Positions 8,842 to 19,609 of a DNA stretch of 33,355 nt are shown in pieces (position 1 is the first letter of the stretch; the number at the start of each line of letters is the position of its first letter). The position numbers and the translations under genes are program-made. This stretch comes from Thermus caliditerrae (GTDB lineage Bacteria > Deinococcota > Deinococci > Deinococcales > Thermaceae). Location: the NCBI RefSeq assembly GCF_021462525.1, contig NZ_JAKEDT010000023.1:1-33355 (forward strand). The letters run 5' to 3'. The notes under the pieces are model-generated. The model was not told the origin of the DNA. It did not search any database and worked only from the letters and a program-made list of their open reading frames with translations.

Positions 8842-9756
8842 CTATTCCAACCGGGTGCCCGGCCCCACCCCATACCCCCGGGCCCAGTCGGCGGCGGGCA
8901 TGGGCCGCTTCCCTTCAGGCTGGACCTCCAGAAGCCGGATAAGCCCTTCCCCCGTGCCCACCAAGACCCCCTCCCGGTCCACCCCCAGCACCACCCCAGG
9001 CTCCCCCGAACCCGGCTCGGGGCGCATCCTGAGGACCTTCACCCGCTTCCCTCCGTGGAAGAAGTAGCTCCCCGGCCAGGGCTGCACCCCCCGGTGGCGG
9101 TTGTAGATGGCTTGGGCGCTTTCGGCGAAGCGGATGCGCCCCTCCTCCTTGGTGAGGAGGGGGGCGTAGGAAGCCTCCCCTTCCTGGGGGGTGGGGGTGA
9201 GGTGGGGGAGGTTTTCCAGGGTCCAAAGGAGAAGCTCTATCCCCTTGTCCCGAAGGCGTTCGGAAAGGGCCACCGCGTCCTCGTCGGGGCCGATCTCCGT
9301 GCGGAAGACCGCGTAGAGGGGCCCGGTATCCAGGCCCTCCTCGGTCCGCATGATGGCCACTCCCGTTTCCTTCTCCCCCCGGATGAGGGCCCACTGCACG
9401 GGGGCGGGGCCGCGGTACTTGGGGAGGAGGGAGGGGTGGAGGTTGAGAAAACCCCAAGGGGGCACCTCGAGGACCTCCTTGGGCAGGATCTTGCCGTAAG
9501 CGGCGGTGACCGCCACCTCCGGGGCCACAGCCTTGAAGGCCTCCAGAAACTCCCGGTTTCCCTTAAGGCGTTCGGGCTTCAGAAGGGGAAGCCCGTGGGC
9601 CAAGGCGTACTCCGCCACCGGACTGGGAGCGGGCTTCAGGCCCCGGCCCTTGGGCCTATCCGGCTGGGTGACCACCAGGACCACCTGGTGGTGGCGGCCC
9701 AGGGCATCCAATACCGGCACCGCCCAGGCGGGCGTGCCGAAGAAGGCCACCCTCAT
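8842..9756 (-). CDS. fmt: Methionyl-tRNA formyltransferase
   Basis: Fmt transfers a formyl group from 10-formyl-tetrahydrofolate to Met-tRNA-fMet for translation initiation. The 304-residue product has the N-terminal Rossmann-like domain with FFGTPAWA, the catalytic triad N105, H107 (in LNLHPSLLPKYRG) and D143 (EGLDTG), and a C-terminal OB-fold-like domain. It overlaps def by 4 nt (ATGA) and is the last gene of the zapE-to-fmt run. The def-fmt pairing is common in bacteria and joins addition and removal of the formyl group. Confidence 0.96.
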   Translation of the reverse strand: MRVAFFGTPAWAVPVLDALGRHHQVVLVVTQPDRPKGRGLKPAPSPVAEYALAHGLPLLKPERLKGNREFLEAFKAVAPEVAVTAAYGKILPKEVLEVPPWGFLNLHPSLLPKYRGPAPVQWALIRGEKETGVAIMRTEEGLDTGPLYAVFRTEIGPDEDAVALSERLRDKGIELLLWTLENLPHLTPTPQEGEASYAPLLTKEEGRIRFAESAQAIYNRHRGVQPWPGSYFFHGGKRVKVLRMRPEPGSGEPGVVLGVDREGVLVGTGEGLIRLLEVQPEGKRPMPAADWARGYGVGPGTRLE

Positions 9757-10328
9757 CCCCGGGAGAGCTCCTTTAAAAGGGCCCTGGCCTCCTTCTGCAT
9801 CCGGGCCAGCTCCGCCCGGTTTTCCTCCAGGAAGGCCTCCCGCTTGGCCTTGGGCAGGCGCTCGAAGAAGAGGATACCGTCCAGGTGGTCCATCTCGTGC
9901 TGGAAGACCCGGGCCATATACCCCTCCAGCTCCAGGGCGCGGGGCCTCCCCTCCTCGTCCTGGTATTCCACCCGGATCCGCTCCGCCCGGGGTACCTCCT
10001 CAGCATAGAGGCCAGGGAGGGAGAGGCACCCTTCCAGCCCCTCCACCTCCCCTTCCCGGTGGGTGATCACCGGGTTGGCCACCACGTAGACCTGGCGCAC
10101 CAGGTCGCGTAGGGGCCTTTCCTCTCCCTCGGGCTCATCGGCGTACTCCACCGCCACGAAAAGGCGCTCAGAAAGCCCAATCTGGGGCGCGGCCAGGCCC
10201 ACCCCCCGGGCTTCAAACATCGTCTCCAGCATGTCCTCGGCGAGCTTTTTGATCCCGGAAAAATCCTGCACCGGCCGCGCCCGCCGGCGCAGCACCGGGT
10301 CCCCGTAGAGGCGGATGGGGTAGATCAT
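9753..10328 (-). CDS. def: Peptide deformylase
   Basis: A 191-residue metalloenzyme that removes the formyl group from new proteins. All three family motifs are present: GVGLAAPQIG (42-51), EGCLSLPG with metal ligand C101, and QHEMDHLDG with H144, catalytic E145 and H148. Residues 64-75 carry an acidic insertion compared with the short E. coli enzyme. Its ATG lies 5 nt behind the cdaR stop and its stop overlaps the fmt start, so it depends on the shared operon message. Confidence 0.96.
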   Translation of the reverse strand: MIYPIRLYGDPVLRRRARPVQDFSGIKKLAEDMLETMFEARGVGLAAPQIGLSERLFVAVEYADEPEGEERPLRDLVRQVYVVANPVITHREGEVEGLEGCLSLPGLYAEEVPRAERIRVEYQDEEGRPRALELEGYMARVFQHEMDHLDGILFFERLPKAKREAFLEENRAELARMQKEARALLKELSRG

Positions 10329-10333
10329 CCTTG

Positions 10334-11152
10334 CTATTCTAGCGCAAGCCGCACCCTACCCGAAACCTGACCCAAAACCCACACCCCCGGGGGAAGCTGC
10401 AAAAGCCAGGGCCCGGCGACTTCCCCTGGGCGGAAGCCCCCTTGGGGCCTGGCCTCTACCTCGTCTAGCCCTTCCAAGGCCTCTTTGGGTCCTACCACCT
10501 CCACGGTCTTGGGGGCATAGTCCAGCACCTTGAGGCCCACCGGGGGCCTGAGGACCACGGCCACTTCCTTGCGGAAGAGGGGAGCCTCCCGCTGCACCAC
10601 CCGCACCTCCCGGGGGGCAAGTTCCACCCCCAGGAGGGGACCCCGGGGACCGAAGGCGGTGAGGCCCACCGCCTCCCCTCCCAGGTCCAGGCCCACCGCG
10701 GCCACCGCCTCCTCCACCTGGCTCCGCGGCCCCTTGGCCTCCACAAAGGCGGGCTGGGTTTCCACCCATGCCCCTTGGGAAAGAACCTCCACCGGAAGGG
10801 TGCGGGTGAGGATGGCCTCCACCCGGCCCTCCACCCGGGCAGGGCGGATCTCCAGGACCTCTACCCCCTGGGGCACGGCCACCCGCACCTCCCGGGCGAA
10901 GGCCCCCTCCGCCCCGGAGAGGTCCAGGTAGGCGGAAACGGGGAGCCTGGCCCCCTCCACCAGGGGGGCCGGCCCCCTTAAGCGCAACATGACCTCCTTG
11001 GGCACCCCTTCCGCCGTGCGCTCCTCCCCCAAGCCCACCACCTGCAGGGGCACGCTCACCGCCCGCTCCACCACCGGAGCCCTCTCCCTTAGGGAGTACC
11101 AGACGGCCACAGCCGCCAAAAGGGCCAGGAGAAAGCTCCCCCAGTCACGCAC
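10334..11152 (-). CDS. cdaR: CdaR/YbbR-domain regulator of diadenylate cyclase
   Basis: A 272-residue protein with one N-terminal membrane anchor (about residues 5-20) followed by repeated beta-rich YbbR-like modules outside the membrane, for example around 25-110 and 112-200. CdaR proteins bind and modulate the CdaA diadenylate cyclase. The GTG start at 11152 overlaps the end of cdaA by 8 nt. The gene name rests mainly on the YbbR-like pattern and on its position directly behind cdaA; the modules themselves are poorly conserved in sequence. Confidence 0.82.
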   Translation of the reverse strand: MRDWGSFLLALLAAVAVWYSLRERAPVVERAVSVPLQVVGLGEERTAEGVPKEVMLRLRGPAPLVEGARLPVSAYLDLSGAEGAFAREVRVAVPQGVEVLEIRPARVEGRVEAILTRTLPVEVLSQGAWVETQPAFVEAKGPRSQVEEAVAAVGLDLGGEAVGLTAFGPRGPLLGVELAPREVRVVQREAPLFRKEVAVVLRPPVGLKVLDYAPKTVEVVGPKEALEGLDEVEARPQGGFRPGEVAGPWLLQLPPGVWVLGQVSGRVRLALE

Positions 11153-11858
11153 GGAGCACCTCCTTGAGCTTTTCCCTCAGGGCCTCGAGGCTCATGGGCG
11201 GGGAAAGCCTTCCCCCCTCCGCCAGCCTTATGGCCCCCGTTTCCTCGCTCACCACGATCACCAGGGCATCAGAAACCTCGGAAAGCCCCAAGGCCGCCCG
11301 GTGCCGGGTGCCCAGGCCCATCCGGGCCTCGGAGAGGGGAAAGACGCACCCTGCGGCGAAGAGCCGGTCCCCCCGCAGGATGGCCCCGCCGTCGTGCAGG
11401 GGGGTGCCGGGGTAGAAGACCGTCTGCAGAAGCCTGGCGGAAAGCCGGGCCTCGAGGATCTCCCCCGTGGCCGCATACTCCCCCAGGGGGGTGCGCCTCT
11501 CCAGGGCCAGGATGGCCCCGTAGCGCCGTTCGGAAAGCCGGGAAAGGCCCAAAAGCAGCTCCTCCAGGGCCAGGGAAGGCGCCCTGGGCCCCTGCGCCCG
11601 ACCGATGCGCTCCAAAAGCCCCCTGAGCTCCGGCTGGAAGACCACGATCAGGGCGAAGGCCCCCAGGGTGGCGGCGTTGCCCAAGAGCCAGGAAAGGGTG
11701 GAAAGCCCCAGGAGGCTCGCCAAAAACCAGACCGCCAGGTAGACCAGAACCCCCCGCACCAGGTTCAGGGCCCGGGTGCCGGAGAGGAGGCGGTGGAGGG
11801 AGTAAAAGAGGACCGCCACCAGGAGGATGTCCAAGAGGTCGCGCCAGGTGAAGGGCAT
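11145..11858 (-). CDS. cdaA: Diadenylate cyclase CdaA (c-di-AMP synthase)
   Basis: A 237-residue membrane enzyme that condenses two ATP to cyclic di-AMP, a second messenger for osmotic, potassium and cell wall homeostasis. Three hydrophobic segments lie within residues 8-73, followed by the DAC (DisA_N) domain. Visible signatures are PLHDGGAIL (153-161) and GTRHRAALG (183-191). The first motif reads DGG where many homologues have DGA. The gene begins 3 nt behind deoB and overlaps cdaR. In Firmicutes the same pair is followed by glmM; here def and fmt follow instead. Confidence 0.93.
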   Translation of the reverse strand: MPFTWRDLLDILLVAVLFYSLHRLLSGTRALNLVRGVLVYLAVWFLASLLGLSTLSWLLGNAATLGAFALIVVFQPELRGLLERIGRAQGPRAPSLALEELLLGLSRLSERRYGAILALERRTPLGEYAATGEILEARLSARLLQTVFYPGTPLHDGGAILRGDRLFAAGCVFPLSEARMGLGTRHRAALGLSEVSDALVIVVSEETGAIRLAEGGRLSPPMSLEALREKLKEVLRA

Positions 11859-11861
11859 GGC

Positions 11862-13004
11862 CTAAAGGAGGCTTTTTCCAGGGCCCTCCCAGGGAAGCCC
11901 AAAAAGCTTGGCCCAGGTGGCCCCCAGATCCGCAAAACTCTCCCGGGTACCCAAATCCCCCTCCACCCCCGGCCCCACCCAGAGGAGCATGCCGTACTCC
12001 CTTGTGTGGTCGGTGCCGAAGAAGGTGGGGTCGTTGCCGTGGTCGGAGACCAAAAAGAGGTGGTCCTCGGGGCCCAGGGCCTCGAGGAGCCGGGGGAGGA
12101 AATCGTCCACCTCCTTGAGGGCCCGGGCGTACCCCTCTGGGTCCCGGCGGTGGCCGTACTTGGCGTCAAAGTCCACCAGGTTGGTGAAGACGAGGCCGGA
12201 GAAGGGCTCTTGCATGAGGGAAAGGGTCTTCTCCAGGCCGTCGCGGTTGTCCACCGTCTTCACCTCCCGGGTGAAGCCCCGCCCTGCGTAGATGTCGGGG
12301 ATCTTCCCCACCCCCACCACCTCGAGGCCCCCCTCCTTCAGAAGGTCCAGAACATTCCTGGGGGGTTCCAAGGCGAAGTCCTTCCGCAAATCCTCCCGCC
12401 GGTAAAAGTTCCCGGGCTCCCCGGCGAAGGGCCGGGCGATGACCCGGGCCACCTGGTGCTCGCCCAAAAGCATTTCCCGGGCCACCTGGCACCACCGGTA
12501 AAGCGCCTCCAGGGGCACCACCTCCAGGTGGGCCGCCACCTGGAAGACGCTGTCCGCGGAGGTGTAGACGATGGGAAACCCCGTCTTCAGGTGGGCCTCC
12601 CCGTAGTCCCGGATGGCCTCGGTGCCGGAGTAGGGCCGGTTCAGGAGCCACCCCCCCACCCCGATGGCCTCCGCCCACGCCCTAAGGAGCTCCTCGGGAA
12701 AGCCCTCGGGGTAGGTGCGGAAAGGCCTTTCCAGGTGCACCCCCACGAACTCCCAGTGCCCGGTGGTGGTGTCCTTGCCGGGGTTCACCTCCCGCATGCG
12801 GCCAAAGGCCCCGTGGGGCTTGGGCCGGGGCAGGGTGTGGACCCCAGGAACCCACCCCAGGCCCAAGGCCGCCAGGTGGGGAAGCTCCACCCCGGTCTTC
12901 AAAACGGTGTGGTCCAGGGTGTCCGCCCCCTCGTCCCCGAAAAGAGGGGCATCCGGTAGATACCCCAGGCCCACCGAGTCCAGGACGATGGCCGTGAGCT
13001 TCAT
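11862..13004 (-). CDS. deoB: Phosphopentomutase
   Basis: DeoB interconverts ribose- or deoxyribose-1-phosphate and the 5-phosphate in nucleoside salvage. The 380-residue product belongs to the alkaline-phosphatase-like metalloenzyme group: LDSVGLG near the N-terminus, the DTTTGHWEF segment containing the phosphorylated Thr region, and SDHGNDPT plus TDHTREYG as metal-binding motifs near the C-terminus. It overlaps the 86-aa gene by one nt (TAATG) and runs 3 nt ahead of cdaA. Confidence 0.96.
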   Translation of the reverse strand: MKLTAIVLDSVGLGYLPDAPLFGDEGADTLDHTVLKTGVELPHLAALGLGWVPGVHTLPRPKPHGAFGRMREVNPGKDTTTGHWEFVGVHLERPFRTYPEGFPEELLRAWAEAIGVGGWLLNRPYSGTEAIRDYGEAHLKTGFPIVYTSADSVFQVAAHLEVVPLEALYRWCQVAREMLLGEHQVARVIARPFAGEPGNFYRREDLRKDFALEPPRNVLDLLKEGGLEVVGVGKIPDIYAGRGFTREVKTVDNRDGLEKTLSLMQEPFSGLVFTNLVDFDAKYGHRRDPEGYARALKEVDDFLPRLLEALGPEDHLFLVSDHGNDPTFFGTDHTREYGMLLWVGPGVEGDLGTRESFADLGATWAKLFGLPWEGPGKSLL

Positions 13005-13264
13005 TAAGACCTCAAGCCCCCTTCTTCTTCCTCCTCTTCCTCCCCGGCCAGGGCCATAAGCTCCTCCGGGGTCATCTCGGAAAGGGCCCGCACCGCTTGG
13101 AACTCCTCCACCAGGCCCTGGATCTCCTCCATGGCCTCTTCCAGGGAGAGCTCCCCGTCTTGGTACTCGTCCAACACCTCCTCGATGGCCTCGAGGATCC
13201 CCACCGCCGCGCTGGCCTGGGAAAGGGCCTGGGCCAGCTCCGAGAGCCTTTCTGAGAGCTCCAT
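13004..13264 (-). CDS. Small acidic helical protein, unknown function
   Basis: An 86-residue protein that I do not recognise. It is predicted to be almost wholly alpha-helical, with heptad-like leucines, and has a striking Glu run (EEEEEEE) before the GGLRS end. It starts 9 nt behind zapE and its stop overlaps the deoB start (TAATG), so it is a translated part of the operon rather than a chance frame. A role as a small adaptor of one of its neighbours is possible but unsupported. Confidence 0.7.
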   Translation of the reverse strand: MELSERLSELAQALSQASAAVGILEAIEEVLDEYQDGELSLEEAMEEIQGLVEEFQAVRALSEMTPEELMALAGEEEEEEEGGLRS

Positions 13265-13273
13265 GCCCCCATG

Positions 13274-14245
13274 CTACCCCAAAAGCTCCGCCAGCCGGGA
13301 AAGGGCCCGCCCGTACTTTTTGGCGAAGGCCCCGTGGCGGTAGCTCTCGGGGAAGATCTCCCTCAAGGGCGCCCCCGAGGCCCGGAGGTCCACCCCCAGG
13401 TTGTACACTTGGTCCACGAAGTGCACGAAGCGCAGGGCGTCGTTCTGGTCGGGGATAGGCTCGAGGCCCAGGAGGTAGACCGCCTCCACCCCCTCCAGGA
13501 GGTAGCGGTAGCGGATGGGATGGAGGGTGCGCAGGTGGGCCAGAAGCTCGGGGAAAGCGTCCAGGGTCTTGGGCCTAGGGTCTTCCCGGTAGCGGGCCAG
13601 GAGGGCCTCCTCGGAGAGGGGTTCGGGGTAGCGCCCGGGGTCGCGGTGGCGGTAATCCTCCCCATCTATGCGCTCCACGGCGAAGCGCCGGGCCAGGCTT
13701 TGGATCTGGTGCCTAAACTGCTCGGCGTTGAACCGCCCTTCCCCTAGGGCCCCAGGCGGGGTATTGGAGGTGGTGGCCACCCTAAGGCCCCGCTCCATGG
13801 TGAGGGCCAGGAAGTGGCTGATCATCTGGGCGTTCCCTGGGTCATCCAGCTCGAACTCGTCCAGGAAGAGGTAGCGCAAAGCGGCAAAGCGCCTGGCCCC
13901 TTCCCTTAGGCCCATGAGGCCCAGGGCGTAGGTGAGCTCCTCAAAGGTGAGGAAGGCCTTGGGCGCGGGGGCCTCCAGGTAGGCGGCCACCAGGAGGTGG
14001 GTCTTCCCCACCCCGAAGCCCCCGTCCAGGTAAATCCCCTGGGGCCCGGGGAGCCTCGGACGGAAGAGGCCCCGGGGGCGGTCCTTAACCCATCGTCGCA
14101 GGCGCTCCTTGGCCAGGGCCTGGGAAGGGTAGCGGGGATCGGGGCGGTAGGCGGCGAAACTGGCCCCCCGGAAGCGGGGCGGGGGAACAAAACGCGCAAG
14201 GAGCTTCTCCAGGTCCACCTCGGGGTGGCGGTCCACTAGGCGCAT
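13274..14245 (-). CDS. zapE: AFG1/ZapE-family ATPase
   Basis: A 323-residue P-loop ATPase of the AFG1/ZapE family. Walker A is GGFGVGKT (75-82), Walker B is LFLDEFEL (126-133), and the ATTSNTPP segment is the family's sensor region. ZapE works in cell division in E. coli and AFG1 in mitochondrial protein quality control; the role in Thermus is inferred only. The start is placed at the ATG at 14245, not the in-frame ATG at 14254, because TAGAAT (14258-14253) sits exactly 7 nt before it, the spacing seen for leaderless starts across the window. It is the first gene of a seven-gene run ending at fmt. Confidence 0.88.
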   Translation of the reverse strand: MRLVDRHPEVDLEKLLARFVPPPRFRGASFAAYRPDPRYPSQALAKERLRRWVKDRPRGLFRPRLPGPQGIYLDGGFGVGKTHLLVAAYLEAPAPKAFLTFEELTYALGLMGLREGARRFAALRYLFLDEFELDDPGNAQMISHFLALTMERGLRVATTSNTPPGALGEGRFNAEQFRHQIQSLARRFAVERIDGEDYRHRDPGRYPEPLSEEALLARYREDPRPKTLDAFPELLAHLRTLHPIRYRYLLEGVEAVYLLGLEPIPDQNDALRFVHFVDQVYNLGVDLRASGAPLREIFPESYRHGAFAKKYGRALSRLAELLG

Positions 14246-14252
14246 GGGGCCC

Positions 14253-14258
14253 ATTCTA
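14253..14258 (-). promoter_or_regulatory. -10 box TAGAAT, leaderless zapE start
   Basis: TAGAAT is 7 nt before the ATG at 14245 on the minus strand and would drive the zapE-to-fmt run. It overlaps the alternative ATG at 14254, arguing against that start. Confidence 0.55.
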
Positions 14259-14338
14259 AAGTGCCTCTCGTGCCCTCAAAAAGCCGCACACACCCCTGCA
14301 CCGGGGCCCCTACCCTGACGAGGTCGGGTGGGGCGATA

Positions 14339-14595
14339 TCAGCGCACCATCTCCCTCCACCTTTCCCGGATGAGTTCCTCCACCAGGCTTACTCCTGGGG
14401 GGACCAAGTCCTTGTAGAAGCTCCGGACCCGCCGGGCCACCTCGCGGAAGCTCAGAGGCTCCAGGGTGCCGTCCTCCCGGAGGCGGGCCACCAGCCGGTC
14501 CTCTTCCTGGAGGCCCAGGGCCGCCGTACCTCCGCGGGCAGGACCACCCGCCCTTTAGGGCCCACCTGCAGGATATAGTGGGTTTTTTCCGCCAC
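14339..14595 (-). pseudogene. AbrB/VapB-type antitoxin gene with a one-base frameshift
   Basis: From a GTG at 14595 the frame reads a clear SpoVT-AbrB DNA-binding start (ILQVGPKGRVVLPAEVRR), then after about 28 codons runs into a stop. Removing one missing base near 14518-14525 (GGCGGCCC where GGCGGGCCC is expected) restores a normal continuation, ALGLQEEDRLVARL followed by REDGTLEPLSFREVARRV, and on to a TGA at 14339. The total of 257 nt is one short of a whole number of codons. Such proteins are swapped-hairpin repressors and the antitoxin half of VapBC-like pairs. No toxin gene lies beside it, and the next 90 nt to zapE hold nothing I recognise. A real mutation, programmed frameshift or sequencing error at a G run are all possible. 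Confidence 0.75.
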
Positions 14596-14633
14596 CTGCC
14601 CTATACTCCCAGGGCACTCCGGGGGCCTTCTGT

Positions 14634-14639
14634 TACCAT
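14634..14639 (+). promoter_or_regulatory. -10 box TACCAT before the glutaredoxin-like gene
   Basis: TACCAT lies 8 nt before the ATG at 14648. GGAGGGG lies between them but is too close to the ATG for a normal ribosome site, so the transcript may be nearly leaderless. Confidence 0.4.
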
Positions 14640-14647
14640 GGAGGGGT

Positions 14648-14914
14648 ATGGTTCGGCTCTACGGCATCCCCGGGTGCGGCCCCTGCGAGATCGTGAAGAT
14701 GTTCCTGGCCCAGAAGGGCATTCCCTTTGAGTTCGTGAACGCCCGCCAGGACCCGGAAGCGGCACAGAAGATCGCCGAGCTGGTGGGAAGCCCCACCGCG
14801 GGCGTGGTCCTGGAGTGGAACGGAAGGGTGGAAGCCATCCGCGGGGTGTCCCCGGCCTCCTTGAACGCTTGGCTCGTCCGGTACCAGGAGGCCTTCCCCG
14901 AGAGGGTGGGGTAA
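14648..14914 (+). CDS. Glutaredoxin-like thiol-disulfide protein
   Basis: An 88-residue thioredoxin-fold protein. The redox motif CGPC is at residues 10-13 after an initial strand (MVRLYGIPG), as in glutaredoxins and small thioredoxins. The usual cis-proline motif (TVP) is not evident: the matching region reads PTAGVV near 49-54, although EWNGRVEAIRG resembles the following strand pair. It probably serves as a cytosolic thiol reductant; trxB in the same window is a plausible but unproven electron donor. A terminator-like hairpin follows. Confidence 0.82.
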   Translation: MVRLYGIPGCGPCEIVKMFLAQKGIPFEFVNARQDPEAAQKIAELVGSPTAGVVLEWNGRVEAIRGVSPASLNAWLVRYQEAFPERVG

Positions 14915-14942
14915 GAAAAACCCTAGCCATGGGGAAGCGGAA

Positions 14943-14972
14943 GGGGCTGGCATCAGCCCCAAAGGCCTTTTT
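14943..14972 (+). terminator. Terminator after the glutaredoxin-like gene
   Basis: GGGGCTG-GCAT-CAGCCCC forms a perfect 7-bp hairpin (14943-14960), with TTTTT at 14968-14972 after a 7-nt gap. It separates the gene from fabI. Confidence 0.65.
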
Positions 14973-15010
14973 ACGGACGGCCTCCCCATCCCGAAACCGC
15001 GAGCCTCAAG

Positions 15011-15016
15011 TATAAT
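15011..15016 (+). promoter_or_regulatory. -10 box TATAAT, leaderless fabI start
   Basis: A perfect TATAAT lies 6 nt before the fabI ATG at 15023, so transcription would begin at or beside the start codon. No ribosome site is present. Confidence 0.8.
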
Positions 15017-15022
15017 CCCCCC

Positions 15023-15802
15023 ATGCTCACCCTGGACCTTTCTGGAAAAAAGGCCCTGGTCATGGGGGTTACCAACCAAAGGAGCCTGGGCTACGCCATC
15101 GCAGAAAAGCTCCACCAGGCAGGGGTGGAGCTGGCCTTCAGCTACCAGGGGGAGAGGCTCAAGGAGGAAGTGGAGCGGCTTGCCGCCCCCCTAGGGGCCC
15201 TCACCTTCCAAGCGGACGTAACCCGGGATGAGGAGCTGGACCGGCTCTTTGCGGGCATTGGGGAAGCCTGGGGGCATCTGGACTACCTGGTCCACGCCAT
15301 CGCCTTCGCCCCAAGGGAGGCCATGGAGGGGCGCTACCTGGACACCCGGCGGCAGGACTGGCTTCTGGCCCTCGAGGTCTCCGCCTACTCCCTGGTGGCC
15401 GCGGCCCAAAGGGCGGAAGCCCTCCTAAGGGAGGGCGGGGGCATCGTGACCCTCACCTACTACGCCAGCGAGAAGGTGGTGCCCAAGTACAACGTGATGG
15501 CCATCGCCAAGGCGGCCCTGGAAACAAGCGTCCGCTACCTGGCCTACGAGCTCGGCCCCAAGGGGGTCAGGGTGAACGCCATCTCCGCGGGGCCCGTGCG
15601 CACCGTGGCCGCAAGGAGCATCCCCGGCTTCATGAAGATGTACGACCGCGTGGCCCAAGTGGCCCCCCTGAAGCGCAACATTACCCAGGAGGAGGTGGGG
15701 AACCTGGGCCTCTTCCTCCTCTCCCCCCTCGCAAGCGGCATCACGGGAGAGGTGGTCTACGTGGACGCGGGGTACCACGTGATGGGGATGGAGCTGGAAT
15801 AG
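15023..15802 (+). CDS. fabI: Enoyl-[acyl-carrier-protein] reductase (NADH)
   Basis: FabI carries out the last reduction of each fatty acid elongation cycle. The 259-residue product is a short-chain dehydrogenase-like protein with the divergent FabI cofactor start ([16 protein letters not shown]) and the Y-x6-K active-site pattern in KYNVMAIAK, preceded by the [10 protein letters not shown] segment that carries the second Tyr. The [14 protein letters not shown] segment is also characteristic. The start is fixed by the -10 box 6 nt upstream. The next gene, ispG, has its own possible -10 box, so fabI may be expressed alone or with it. Confidence 0.96.
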   Translation: MLTLDLSGKKALVMGVTNQRSLGYAIAEKLHQAGVELAFSYQGERLKEEVERLAAPLGALTFQADVTRDEELDRLFAGIGEAWGHLDYLVHAIAFAPREAMEGRYLDTRRQDWLLALEVSAYSLVAAAQRAEALLREGGGIVTLTYYASEKVVPKYNVMAIAKAALETSVRYLAYELGPKGVRVNAISAGPVRTVAARSIPGFMKMYDRVAQVAPLKRNITQEEVGNLGLFLLSPLASGITGEVVYVDAGYHVMGMELE

Positions 15803-15851
15803 CAGGCCAATACCCAGACGAGAACGCCCCCTCTCCGCTACCATGGGTGGG

Positions 15852-18214
<2,363 letters not shown>

Positions 18215-18275
18215 AGCCACGGGAAGAAACCGGATCGGGCTGGGACCAGGAGCCGATGGACCTCCGCGCGGGGGG

Positions 18276-18302
18276 TTGCGGGCCCGGAAAAGCCTTTAGA
18301 AT
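18276..18302 (+). promoter_or_regulatory. uraA promoter, TTGCGG-15-TAGAAT
   Basis: TTGCGG (18276-18281) and TAGAAT (18297-18302) are 15 nt apart, a little short. The -10 box ends 9 nt before the uraA ATG, giving a leader of only a few nt. Confidence 0.5.
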
Positions 18303-18311
18303 GAACCTGGT

Positions 18312-19547
18312 ATGAAGCCAAGGCACCTTATCCTGGGCCTCCAGCACGCGGTGGCCATGTTCGGGGCCACGGTGCTGGTGCCCCTCCTCACCGGGCTCAA
18401 CCCGGCGGTGGCCCTCTTCACCGCCGGGCTCGGCACCCTGGTCTTCCATCTGGTCACGGGGCGGATGGTCCCGGTCTTCCTGGGCTCCAGCTTTGCCTTC
18501 ATCGCCCCCATCCTGGCCGCCAAGGAGGCGGGCTTTTCCCTGGCGGCGGTGGGCGGCGGGATCGCAGCGGCGGGGCTGGTGTACACCCTTTTTGCCCTGC
18601 TCGTCCTCCTCATCGGCTCGGAGCGGGTGCGCCAGGTCTTCCCCCCGGTGGTCACGGGGCCGGTGATCGTGGTCATCGGCCTCACCCTGGCCCCGGTGGC
18701 GGTGCAGATGGCCAGCAAGGACTGGCTTCTTGCGGTCTTCACCTTCCTGAGCGCCGTGGTGAGCGCGGTGTTCCTCCGGGGGCTCTTCCAGATGATCCCC
18801 GTGCTCCTGGGGGTGGGGGCAGGCTACCTGCTGGCCCTGGCCTTGGGCCGGGTGGACCTGACGCCCTTGACGGAAGCTGCCTGGTTCGGCCTTCCCTCCT
18901 TCACCCTGGCCACCTGGGAGTGGGGCGCGGTGCTCCTCATCGCCCCGGTGGCCTTCGTCACGGTGATGGAGCACATCGGGGACATCCTGACCAACGGGCG
19001 GGTGGTGGGCAAGGACTTCTTCGCCCGACCCGGCCTCCACCGTACCCTCCTGGGGGACGGCCTGGCCACCAGCCTGGCGGGGCTTTTGGGGGGGCCAGCC
19101 AACACCACCTACTCGGAGAACACCGGGGTGCTGGCGGTGACCCGGGTCTACGACCCCTTGGTGCTCCGCATCGCCGCGGTCTTCGCCATCCTCCTCTCCT
19201 TTTCCCCCAAGCTCGCCGCCCTCCTGCAAACCCTGCCCCAAGGGGTGCTGGGGGGCATCTCCATGCTTCTTTTTGGCATGATCGCCTCCATCGGCATCCG
19301 CACCCTGGCCGAGGCCGAGATCGACTTCACCCACAGCCGCAACCTGATCGTGGTGTCCGCCATCCTGGTCCTGGGCCTGGGCGGCGCGGTGGCGGAGCTG
19401 GGCAAGGTGCAGGTGGCGGGGGCCGCCGTGCCCCTCAAGGTGAGCGGCATGGCCCTGGCCGCCCTGGTGGGGGTGGTGCTGAACCTCCTTTTGCCCAAGC
19501 AGCTGGAGCCCGAGGAGCTGGCCACCGAGGAGGAGCGCCTGCCGTAG
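18312..19547 (+). CDS. uraA: Uracil permease (NCS2 family)
   Basis: A 411-residue inner membrane nucleobase:proton symporter with many hydrophobic helices, consistent with the 14-helix NCS2 fold. Diagnostic segments match Ura[21 protein letters not shown] at the start, [23 protein letters not shown] with the substrate-binding Glu, and [13 protein letters not shown]. Uracil is the likely substrate because these segments are closer to UraA than to xanthine or urate carriers, but related nucleobases cannot be excluded. No pyrimidine genes are adjacent. It ends at a pair of hairpins before the convergent transporter gene. Confidence 0.9.
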   Translation: MKPRHLILGLQHAVAMFGATVLVPLLTGLNPAVALFTAGLGTLVFHLVTGRMVPVFLGSSFAFIAPILAAKEAGFSLAAVGGGIAAAGLVYTLFALLVLLIGSERVRQVFPPVVTGPVIVVIGLTLAPVAVQMASKDWLLAVFTFLSAVVSAVFLRGLFQMIPVLLGVGAGYLLALALGRVDLTPLTEAAWFGLPSFTLATWEWGAVLLIAPVAFVTVMEHIGDILTNGRVVGKDFFARPGLHRTLLGDGLATSLAGLLGGPANTTYSENTGVLAVTRVYDPLVLRIAAVFAILLSFSPKLAALLQTLPQGVLGGISMLLFGMIASIGIRTLAEAEIDFTHSRNLIVVSAILVLGLGGAVAELGKVQVAGAAVPLKVSGMALAALVGVVLNLLLPKQLEPEELATEEERLP

Positions 19548-19555
19548 GCACCCCA

Positions 19556-19577
19556 AAGGGTTGCGGGCACAACCCTT
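19556..19577. terminator. 8-bp hairpin after uraA
   Basis: AAGGGTTG (19556-19563) and CAACCCTT (19570-19577) form a perfect stem with a 6-nt loop between two convergent genes. Confidence 0.6.
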
Positions 19578-19579
19578 CC

Positions 19580-19595
19580 AAACGGAAACCGTTTT
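19580..19595 (+). terminator. Second hairpin with short T-run after uraA
   Basis: AAACGG-AAA-CCGTTT (19580-19594) is followed by a further T, so it ends in TTTT. Together with the hairpin just before it, it forms a tandem transcription stop between uraA and the AI-2E-family gene. Confidence 0.5.
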
Positions 19596-19609
19596 CCCTG
19601 TGGGGGCGG

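Noticed and set aside
14261-14578. Plus-strand frame between zapE and the glutaredoxin-like gene
   Set aside because: It is antisense to the frameshifted AbrB gene, whose codons clearly match a known family.
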